Shown here: piece after piece, positions 1-7,432 of the stretch
Position numbering within the stretch: position 1 is the stretch's first letter
How the letters are laid out: each line of letters opens with the position of its first letter
Assembly: GCA_903941145.1 (NCBI GenBank)
Contig: CAJANQ010000073.1
Span: 1-8,064, forward strand
Direction of reading: 5' to 3'
Source: an uncultured Actinomycetes bacterium
Lineage (GTDB): Bacteria > Actinomycetota > Acidimicrobiia > Acidimicrobiales > Microtrichaceae
DNA length: 8,064 nt
Made by a program: the position numbers and the translations under genes
The notes under the pieces: generated by a model
What the model was told of the DNA's origin: nothing
Database searches by the model: none
Seen by the model: only the letters and a program-made list of their open reading frames with translations

Positions 1-914
1 CGATAGGCGTCCCAGAGCCGCTCGGTCGCCACCTTGGTGTAGATCTGAGTGGTGCTGACCGAGGCGTGCCCCAGGAACTCCTGGACCGTCCGTATGTCGG
101 CACCGTGCTCGAGCAGGTGGGTCGCACAGCTGTGCCGCAGCACGTGGGGGCTGATCTCGCCCGACACACCGGCCACCAGCGCCCACCGGCGCAGCACCGT
201 CCAGGCGGCCTGACGACTCAGCCGCCCACCGCGGGTGCCGAGGAACACGGCGTCCGCGTCGCCCCGCTGCCGCCACCGGGCGGGGACCATCGCGGGTCGG
301 CCGTCGTCGAGCCACCGGGACACCGCAGTGCGGGCGGGGCGACCGACCGGCACGATCCGTTCCTTCGACCGCTTGCCGAGCAGCCGCACCAGGCCGGCGT
401 CCAGGTCGAGCCCGCCGAACCCCAGCCCGCAGGCCTCCGAGATACGGGCGCCGGTCCCGTACAGGAACTCGAGCAGTGCGGCGTCACGCAGGGCGACCGG
501 GTCCCCTCCGACCGCCGCGGCGGCGACGGCGTCGAGGATCGCGGTGACCTGGTCCTCCGAGAGCGCCTTCGGCAAGGACTGCGGACGCCGAGGGGTCTCC
601 ATCTCGGCCGTCGGGTCCGACGGCGCCAGACCTTCCGCCGCCAGCCAACGGTGCATCGACCGCACTGCGACGAGCGTGCGGGTGACGGACGCCGGAGCGA
701 GGCCCTCGTCGCGCAGCGACGCGGCGAACTCGGTGACATCCTGCGGACCGGCAGAGAGCACGTCTGCGTTGCGGTCGTCGAGGAAGGCCACCCACCGCCG
801 GAGGTCGCGCCGGTAGGCGTCGAGGGTGAGCGGCGCCCGGCCCTTCTCGACGACCAGGTGGGTCAGGAACGCCTCGCTGCAGACCGGCAGCTCCACCGGG
901 ACGACGGCGGCCAC
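1..914 (-). CDS. xerD: Site-specific tyrosine recombinase XerD (C-terminus cut by window edge)
   Basis: Tyrosine recombinase of the XerC/XerD type. The family resolves chromosome dimers by strand exchange at dif in the cytoplasm, working as a heterotetramer with XerC. 304 residues are visible. The N-terminal SAM-like core-binding domain spans about residues 10-100 and the catalytic domain about 115-304. All six catalytic residues are present: R157 (in GTGARISE), K181 (in GKRSKER), H257 and R260 (in HVLRH), H283 (in LGHAS) and the nucleophile Y292 (in QIYTK). Their spacing matches that known for E. coli XerD (24, 3, 23 and 9 residues between successive marks). Family members are about 300-310 residues long, so only a short tail should be missing. 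The GTG at 914 directly follows the NUDIX stop codon (TGA 917-915). No strong Shine-Dalgarno is visible, only a G-run ending 3 bases before the stop, so translation probably relies on coupling. A GTG six codons further in (896) is a less likely alternative. XerD is preferred over XerC or an integrase because of length and the pyrG-NUDIX context. Confidence 0.93.
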   Translation of the reverse strand, partial: MAAVVPVELPVCSEAFLTHLVVEKGRAPLTLDAYRRDLRRWVAFLDDRNADVLSAGPQDVTEFAASLRDEGLAPASVTRTLVAVRSMHRWLAAEGLAPSDPTAEMETPRRPQSLPKALSEDQVTAILDAVAAAAVGGDPVALRDAALLEFLYGTGARISEACGLGFGGLDLDAGLVRLLGKRSKERIVPVGRPARTAVSRWLDDGRPAMVPARWRQRGDADAVFLGTRGGRLSRQAAWTVLRRWALVAGVSGEISPHVLRHSCATHLLEHGADIRTVQEFLGHASVSTTQIYTKVATERLWDAY

Positions 915-1457
915 TCAGCCCCCGGTACGGGCCAGCGCCATCGTGAGACCGATGACGGTCTTGGCGTCGGTGATCTCCCCTGCGTGGACCATGGCGACCG
1001 CGTCGGCCAGCGGCATCTCGAGCACCTCCAGGTAGGCCTCCTCGACCCCTTGGCGGTCCGTCGGCACCGACGTCAGGTCCTGGGCCAAGAACACGTAGCT
1101 GAACTCGTCACTGAACCCGATGGAGTTGTGGAACGTCGACAGCAGCTCCAAGCGGGCAGCAGCCAGTCCGACCTCCTCGGCCAGCTCGCGCTCGGCGGTG
1201 AGCTCTGGCGCCTCGCCGGCGACATCACGCTTGCCGGCCGGGATCTCGATCACCATGGCGTCAACGGCGGCCCGGTACTGGCGGACCAGGACGACGGTGC
1301 CGTCGGCGCGCAGCGGCACGACGGACACGGCCCCCGGGTGGCGCACGACGTCACGCTGGAACTCTTCGCCGTCGGGCGACTCGAACGAGGACGTGAAGAG
1401 ACTGATCACCCACCCCTCGTGGACGAGGTCGTCACGCAGGTGGCGGAAGCCGGCCAT
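915..1457 (-). CDS. NUDIX hydrolase, ADP-ribose pyrophosphatase type
   Basis: A 180-residue NUDIX hydrolase. By family it probably cleaves ADP-ribose or a similar nucleoside-diphosphate sugar to AMP and a sugar phosphate in the cytoplasm, with Mg2+ or Mn2+. The Nudix box lies at residues 75-98: G75, E82, then R90-E91-L92, E94-E95 and G97-L98. It has one extra residue between the first glycine and the first glutamate compared with the textbook pattern; as I recall it, the mycobacterial relative Rv1700 has the same spacing. The sequence EIPAGK before the box and GFSDE (114-118) after it are typical of the ADP-ribose pyrophosphatase subgroup. The ATG at 1457 lies 11 bases after the pyrG stop and gives an N-terminal length matching the family. 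There is no strong ribosome binding site, so it is probably co-translated with pyrG. The exact substrate cannot be fixed from sequence; other ADP-sugars are possible. Confidence 0.92.
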   Translation of the reverse strand: MAGFRHLRDDLVHEGWVISLFTSSFESPDGEEFQRDVVRHPGAVSVVPLRADGTVVLVRQYRAAVDAMVIEIPAGKRDVAGEAPELTAERELAEEVGLAAARLELLSTFHNSIGFSDEFSYVFLAQDLTSVPTDRQGVEEAYLEVLEMPLADAVAMVHAGEITDAKTVIGLTMALARTGG

Positions 1458-1468
1458 GCGGCCGCCGC

Positions 1469-3148
<1,680 letters not shown>

Positions 3149-3153
3149 AACCA

Positions 3154-3158
3154 CTCCT
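3154..3158 (-). promoter_or_regulatory. Ribosome binding site of pyrG
   Basis: AGGAG on the minus strand, 5 bases before the GTG at 3148. It decides the pyrG start: the in-frame GTG two codons upstream overlaps the last base of this site and would leave no spacing. Confidence 0.8.
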
Positions 3159-3175
3159 GTGCGTCGGTTCCGCCA

Positions 3176-3181
3176 AAGGTA
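3176..3181 (-). promoter_or_regulatory. Possible -10 element of a pyrG promoter
   Basis: The minus-strand hexamer TACCTT fits the loose actinobacterial TANNNT pattern. It would place transcription start near 3169-3170 and leave a leader of about 20 bases before the GTG at 3148, with the ribosome binding site inside it. At the expected -35 distance only GCGGAG is found, a poor match to TTGACA. The presence of a 119-base gap here, against near-zero gaps elsewhere, favours a promoter. The hexamer itself is weak evidence. Confidence 0.35.
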
Positions 3182-3206
3182 GCGCGCCCGGGAGGGGCCT
3201 CCGCGC
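3182..3206. repeat. GC-rich imperfect inverted repeat upstream of pyrG
   Basis: Outer arms GCGCG (3182-3186) and CGCGC (3202-3206) can pair. Inside them the arms GGAGG (3191-3195) and CCTCC (3198-3202) form a second, competing short inverted repeat around a two-base centre. No T-run follows on either strand, so it is not a convincing intrinsic terminator for the gene ending at 3268. It lies between the candidate -10 and -35 positions, so it could be an operator, a mild terminator or chance in GC-rich DNA. The remainder of the gap 3149-3267 shows nothing recognisable. Confidence 0.3.
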
Positions 3207-3267
3207 ACTTCTGCACGGCCCGCTCGGGGTGCGGCGCGTGGCCCGGCTGTGGTCGCCAGGAGGTGCG

Positions 3268-4113
3268 TCAGGCGACCCGGCCGAGCCGGTCCAGCCACCG
3301 CAAGGGCGCCACGGCATCGATCACCTTGGAGAACGACACGACTTCGCTGGCCATGTTCACGGCCACCAGGACAGCCAGCACGAGCCATCTGGCTCCCGGC
3401 GCCGGGGCCGCGCACAGGAGCGCGAGCCCACAGAGCGCACCGAGGGGGTTGGCGCCGGCGTCGCCGAGCATCGCCCGCTCCTGCAGATCGGGCCGCAGCA
3501 GGCCGAGCCCGGCCCCCATCCCGACCGCGGGCGTTGCCAGCACGGGCGTCCGCGCCACCACGGCAGCCACGACGAAGACAGCTGCCGCGACCTTCACGGC
3601 GCGACCAGGTGCCCGGTCGAACAGGTTGACCATGTTGGCGGCGAGGGCGACGACCGCACCGTCGCGAAGGGCGCCCACCACCGTCCCGTCGCCGGTCGCG
3701 AGCGGGCCGGCGACCACGATGCCGAGGACTGCTCCGCCGAGGAGCTTGACCATCCCCGAGCTGAGCTCGCCGCGGGCGAGCGCCCGGAGGTGCCCCTTGA
3801 AGCCGCCCGACTGTCCCACGCCGACGACGTCGTCGAACGCCCCGAGCAGCCCGAAGCCGGCGGTGGTGAGGAGCGTCGCTGCCGCGAGCTGGTCCCAGGC
3901 AGGAGCGCGCTGCGCCGCCAGCAGTCCGACCCGGCCGGCGCCCACCACGAAGAGCGCCGTGACCGGGACCAGCACCCCGACGGCGGTCGGGAGCTGCCGG
4001 CCGCGGTAGTTCTGCCGCTGCAGGACGTCGACGGAGAACATCGAGGACGACGCAGACCACAAGGCAGCGCCCACGAGTGCGCCGACCGCCAGACCGACGA
4101 AGGTCGCAATCAC
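3268..4113 (-). CDS. Divergent MraY/WecA-like (PNPT superfamily) membrane protein
   Basis: A very hydrophobic protein of 281 residues, about 8-10 membrane segments. It resembles the polyprenyl-phosphate N-acetylhexosamine-1-phosphate transferases (MraY, WecA, TagO), which load a phospho-sugar onto a lipid carrier at the inner face of the membrane. Visible landmarks are NYRGRQLPT (35-43, the entry motif with proline), the aspartate pair D94-D95 in GAFDDVVG, GFKGH (104-108), N163/D166 in NLFD, and MLGDAGANPLG (215-225, cf. MGDxGSxxLG of the family). The usual DGxDGL after the asparagine is replaced by D-R-A-P-G-R. The C-terminal histidine motif is absent; instead there is SFSKVID...LRWLDRLGR (260-279). 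It is also shorter than MraY (about 320-360). The GTG at 4113 is preferred because it gives a GTGA overlap with the preceding stop and has GGGCGG 7 bases upstream. An ATG at 4143 would add 10 residues but overlaps by 34 bases and lacks a ribosome binding site. Whether it is an active transferase is open. Confidence 0.75.
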   Translation of the reverse strand: MIATFVGLAVGALVGAALWSASSSMFSVDVLQRQNYRGRQLPTAVGVLVPVTALFVVGAGRVGLLAAQRAPAWDQLAAATLLTTAGFGLLGAFDDVVGVGQSGGFKGHLRALARGELSSGMVKLLGGAVLGIVVAGPLATGDGTVVGALRDGAVVALAANMVNLFDRAPGRAVKVAAAVFVVAAVVARTPVLATPAVGMGAGLGLLRPDLQERAMLGDAGANPLGALCGLALLCAAPAPGARWLVLAVLVAVNMASEVVSFSKVIDAVAPLRWLDRLGRVA

Positions 4114-6344
4114 GTTCGGTCCGCCCGGTCGAGCGCCAGCCATGCCGTGTACGGCAGTGCGATCATCAGCATCATGGCGGGCATCGAGACGCCGGAGTCG
4201 TTCAACCCCCAGGCGAGCACGCCGAGCAGGATCGCGGAGACACCGAACGGCCGGAAGCTCGGGTGCGCGTCGACGACCCGCTGCATGAACCGGTTCGGCC
4301 GCCAGGTCAGGTAGGCGAAGTACAGCAGCGCCGCGGGGATCACCACGGTCCAGACCGTCGAGGTCAGCACGCTCACGTTCGCCTCGACCTTGCGCTGGAG
4401 GATCGTGGCCGCGCCACCGTCGAGCACCTTGGCGGCGAACCGGCCCAGGTGGGTCCGTGACGCCGCCGGCCGGGAGAGGTCCAGTGCGGCGAACCCGACC
4501 AGGATGCCGACGGTGACGACCCCGATCAGCGCCGCCAGACGGGCCCTGACCTTGACCCCCGCCAGCATGAGCAGACAGACCGCGTAGGCCGGGGCGGACG
4601 CCAGCACTCCTCCGACGTCGCTACCAAAGCTGGGTGCCCCGTCCGCCACGACCAGGAGCGCAAAGGCTCCAGCAGCCACGACCAGCGGACCGACCTTGGA
4701 CGACTCCGGATGCTTGCGGAACCACATCTCCCAGCACGCAGTCACGGCGATCAGTGCGCTGATCGACATGACCGAGAACGCCTGGTTCCCGATCCCGGCG
4801 AACCGGCCGGCGACGATGGGCGAGTAGCCGAAGATCGTGTTGATTTGCAGCGACGCGCCAGTGAACAGGTCCACCACCAGTAGGAGCGAGGTCGCTGCGG
4901 CCACGAGCGCCGGAGGCAGCAGGACCTCTCGCCGCTCGAGCGGCAGCACGGCGACCGCCACCACGCCGGCGAACGCCAGCTCCACGAGCCCGATGGTCGC
5001 CACCACGAACGGGCCGTAGCCCAGGAGCCCCGACAGGTACACCGAGAGCGGGACGGCCAGGACGGTCAGGGCGAACCACTTGAGCCACCGGCTCTCGTTC
5101 CAGCCCTTGGCGAGTCCGACCGCGGACAGGATCAGCAGCAGCACCAGCAGGACGATGTAGGCGACCGTCACCGGGCCCGTCGCAGAGTCCCGGAACACGG
5201 CGCGCTCGCTGGAGCGCACCATCGTCGCCGTGCGGCTGGCGAGCGTCTCGGACGACGCGACCGACGAGACCGGCGTGTCGTTCACCGCGGCCGGCGGGTC
5301 GATCCCGAACGTGCGCAGGACCGTGGACGCCACGTCGGTCAGCGTCACGTAGCCCGTCCGACGAGTCGTGGCCGACTTCGCCCAGCCCTGCGAGTAGCCG
5401 GGGCCGGCGACGCCGAACACCGTCAGCTGCTCCTCGGCCAACGGGGCGGTCGGGCCGATCACCATCAACACGTCGCGGGTGGTGTCGACAGAGGCCACGA
5501 GGTCGCCGAAGACCTTGTCGTCGTGCGCAAGCGCCTTGGCGAACTGTCGGTCGCCCTGCTCGGGGGTGCTCGTCGACCGCGCCTGCTCCGCACGCTCGAG
5601 GTCGGACAGCTCCACCACCGTCAGGTCGGGACGCTCGGCGGGCAGCGCGGCGGCCAGGACGGCGGCACGGTCCAGCTGGACGCCGAAGGGTGCCAGCGGC
5701 TCGTCGGCGAGGAGCGAGTCGCCGACGCTGCCGGCAGCAGCCTGGCCGGTGCCGTCCACTCCACTGAGCGCGACGGGCCGGCCGTTGTCGTCGCCGGCGC
5801 CGAGGTCGGCATTGCCGACGACACCGACCCGCTTCCCCGCCGAGGTGAGGGCCTGCCCCAGCGAGCCGGGCTCGGCGCCGTAGCGGAGCGACTCGTTGCG
5901 GGTGACCTGCTCGGGGAACGTGAGCGCCAGCACCGACCCGGTCGGGGTCTCCCCGGTCCGCCGCCGGAACACGTCCCGGGCCGGCCCCTCCGGGGTGTCG
6001 GCGAACAGGTCCGCAGCCTGGCCGGCGGTGACCGGGTCCAGGTCGTCGGCACGGTTGCCGGCCCCGATGGTGAGGTACGCACGAGACGGGTCCGTGCGTG
6101 GCCCGACCGTCCGCGGGCTGGTCGACGCGACCGCGGCCGCCTCGAAGAACTTCGTGAGGTTCGGCGGGCGCAGCTCCCTGACCAGTGACCAGGTGAGGCG
6201 CGGTGCCGTGACCACGACCACACGCCGGGCGGCCATCGACGACGTCACGTCGCGCGGAACGGCAGATGCCGGCGCCGCAACGGCCAGGACGAGCAGCACC
6301 AACAGCGCCAGCGCGGTACGCAGGGGCGGAGGACGGCGTGTCAT
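4110..6344 (-). CDS. Secreted/polytopic membrane protein with degenerate alkaline-phosphatase-like ectodomain
   Basis: A 744-residue protein whose function I do not recognise. It begins with a signal peptide or anchor: RR at 3-4, hydrophobic 11-28, possible cleavage after APASA. Residues about 35-385 form a large extracytoplasmic domain. It is followed by about 11 membrane segments (roughly 391-410, 423-443, 446-467, 475-493, 522-540, 552-569, 581-597, 602-620, 662-679, 699-713, 718-736). The ectodomain has the outline of the alkaline phosphatase/sulfatase fold: an opening strand RRVVVVTAPR, SRAYLTIGAGNRA (87-99), and near its end GYVTLTDVASTVLRTFGI (331-348), a typical closing signature of that superfamily. 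The metal-binding Asp of the first strand and the Asp-His-Gly near the end are not seen (TAP at 46-48, GPT at 297-299). The membrane part has conserved-looking polar motifs: AGRFAGIGNQ (512-521), DGAPSFGSDVGG (568-579), THLGRF (631-636) and LNDSGV (714-719). The ATG at 6344 overlaps the preceding stop as ATGA, with GAGGAG 5 bases upstream. Context suggests envelope glycan work. Confidence 0.82.
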   Translation of the reverse strand: MTRRPPPLRTALALLVLLVLAVAAPASAVPRDVTSSMAARRVVVVTAPRLTWSLVRELRPPNLTKFFEAAAVASTSPRTVGPRTDPSRAYLTIGAGNRADDLDPVTAGQAADLFADTPEGPARDVFRRRTGETPTGSVLALTFPEQVTRNESLRYGAEPGSLGQALTSAGKRVGVVGNADLGAGDDNGRPVALSGVDGTGQAAAGSVGDSLLADEPLAPFGVQLDRAAVLAAALPAERPDLTVVELSDLERAEQARSTSTPEQGDRQFAKALAHDDKVFGDLVASVDTTRDVLMVIGPTAPLAEEQLTVFGVAGPGYSQGWAKSATTRRTGYVTLTDVASTVLRTFGIDPPAAVNDTPVSSVASSETLASRTATMVRSSERAVFRDSATGPVTVAYIVLLVLLLILSAVGLAKGWNESRWLKWFALTVLAVPLSVYLSGLLGYGPFVVATIGLVELAFAGVVAVAVLPLERREVLLPPALVAAATSLLLVVDLFTGASLQINTIFGYSPIVAGRFAGIGNQAFSVMSISALIAVTACWEMWFRKHPESSKVGPLVVAAGAFALLVVADGAPSFGSDVGGVLASAPAYAVCLLMLAGVKVRARLAALIGVVTVGILVGFAALDLSRPAASRTHLGRFAAKVLDGGAATILQRKVEANVSVLTSTVWTVVIPAALLYFAYLTWRPNRFMQRVVDAHPSFRPFGVSAILLGVLAWGLNDSGVSMPAMMLMIALPYTAWLALDRADRT

Positions 6345-7432
6345 GCGAGCTCCTCGTAGACCGCCGCGACACCTGCGACCAGGGCGTCCGGGTCGAAGAC
6401 CTGCTCGGCACGGACCTGTCCAGCTCTGCCCACGGCAGCCCGCTCTGGGTCCTCGAGCAGCGCGACGAGTCCGTCGGCCACCGCCTCTGCGTCGCCGACC
6501 GGCACGACCCGCCCGCCGGTGCCGTCACCCATGAGGTCCGACGCCATGCCGACGTCGGTGGACACGACCGGGACCCCGAGCAGAAGCGCCTCGGCCAGCA
6601 CGATCGGGATCGCTTCCCACACCGAGGTGAGCACGGCCACGTCGGCCGCAGCGAGCTCGTCGGCCGCCCGAGGACGGGACCCGATGAGCTGCACCGACCC
6701 CTGGAGACCAGCTGCGGCGACCGCGGCCTCGACCTCGGACCGGGCCGGCCCCTCCCCCACGACCACGAGCTGGGCGTCGGGCACACGGGCGACGACGCCC
6801 GACCACGCGGCCACGAGCGTCGTCAGGTCCTTCTGCGGATGGAGGCGGGTCACGGACACCACCACAGGAGTGTCATCGCTCAGACCGAGCCGGTGGCGGA
6901 CCTCGGTCCTCGACGCGGTCGGCACCGGCCGCGGGAAGCACGGGACCACGACCCTGATCCGGTCCTCCCGGACGGTACCGGCGAGCGCCGCCGCCAGCTG
7001 GGGCGTCGGGGCGATGACGCGGTCCACCCGCTTCAGGACCTCCCGCTCGAGTCGCCGCTGCAGGTCTGCCGACCGTCCTGCCGACTGGTCGAGCACCACG
7101 TTGTGCTGCGTCATGACCAGCGGGCGGGAGGGCCGACCCCCGACGAGCGTCCAGGCTGCCTTCAGCCCGTGCGCGTGCAGGACCGGGTCGTCGAACCGCC
7201 ACGGCCGCACGGCCTGTCGGGCGGCGAGTAGGCCGGTCGGCGACATTCCGGCCGGGACCGCCACCACCCCGTCGAGCTGGCCGATGCCGTCGAGCACTCC
7301 CTCAGGACCGAGCACCGGCGCCGACCAACCCAGGTCCCGCAGGCCGGCGGCGAGGGTGGTCACGTGGTTCCGGATACCGCCGGTCGACGGGCCCAGCAGC
7401 TGCACCGCGGTGCCCCTCCGCGTCGTGGTCAT
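6341..7432 (-). CDS. GT4-family glycosyltransferase (GT-B fold)
   Basis: A 363-residue retaining glycosyltransferase of the GT4 type, which transfers a sugar from a nucleotide-sugar donor to a lipid-linked or other acceptor, usually on the inner face of the membrane. The N-terminal Rossmann-like domain (about 8-170) has the glycine-rich loop GPSTGGIRNHV (14-24) and HAHG (86-89). The C-terminal domain (about 185-350) has SVTRLHPQKDL (193-203), typical of the start of the donor-binding domain, VGEGP (225-229), and the E-x7-E pair E273/E281 in WEAIPIVLAEAL. There is no signal peptide or membrane segment. The start is the ATG at 7432: it overlaps the flippase stop as ATGA and has GGGAGG 7 bases upstream. 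The open frame runs on to 7819, but that extension is a shadow of the flippase gene. Donor and acceptor cannot be named from sequence; the neighbouring flippase and PNPT-like genes favour a lipid-linked acceptor. Confidence 0.93.
   Translation of the reverse strand: MTTTRRGTAVQLLGPSTGGIRNHVTTLAAGLRDLGWSAPVLGPEGVLDGIGQLDGVVAVPAGMSPTGLLAARQAVRPWRFDDPVLHAHGLKAAWTLVGGRPSRPLVMTQHNVVLDQSAGRSADLQRRLEREVLKRVDRVIAPTPQLAAALAGTVREDRIRVVVPCFPRPVPTASRTEVRHRLGLSDDTPVVVSVTRLHPQKDLTTLVAAWSGVVARVPDAQLVVVGEGPARSEVEAAVAAAGLQGSVQLIGSRPRAADELAAADVAVLTSVWEAIPIVLAEALLLGVPVVSTDVGMASDLMGDGTGGRVVPVGDAEAVADGLVALLEDPERAAVGRAGQVRAEQVFDPDALVAGVAAVYEELA

Noticed and set aside
1..914. Phage or integrative-element integrase
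   Set aside because: The length, the catalytic spacing identical to XerD and the conserved pyrG-NUDIX neighbourhood fit a housekeeping recombinase; no attachment site, tRNA or phage genes are near.
3182..3206. Intrinsic terminator for the upstream module
   Set aside because: The hairpin has a broken stem and a two-base centre with no T-run after it on the minus strand, so it is listed only as an inverted repeat.
3149..4060. N-terminal extension of pyrG by 304 codons
   Set aside because: Family length, the AGGAG at 3154-3158 and the conserved MAKHIFVTGG beginning all place the start at 3148. The extension overlaps the PNPT-like gene out of frame.
3229..4314. Plus-strand open frame of 361 codons
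   Set aside because: It is antisense to the PNPT-like gene and to the end of the large membrane protein gene; the composition is an artefact of GC bias.
4621..6786. Minus-strand open frame of 721 codons in another frame
   Set aside because: It overlaps the large membrane protein and the glycosyltransferase in the wrong frame; its arginine-rich sequence shows no signal peptide, membrane segments or motifs.
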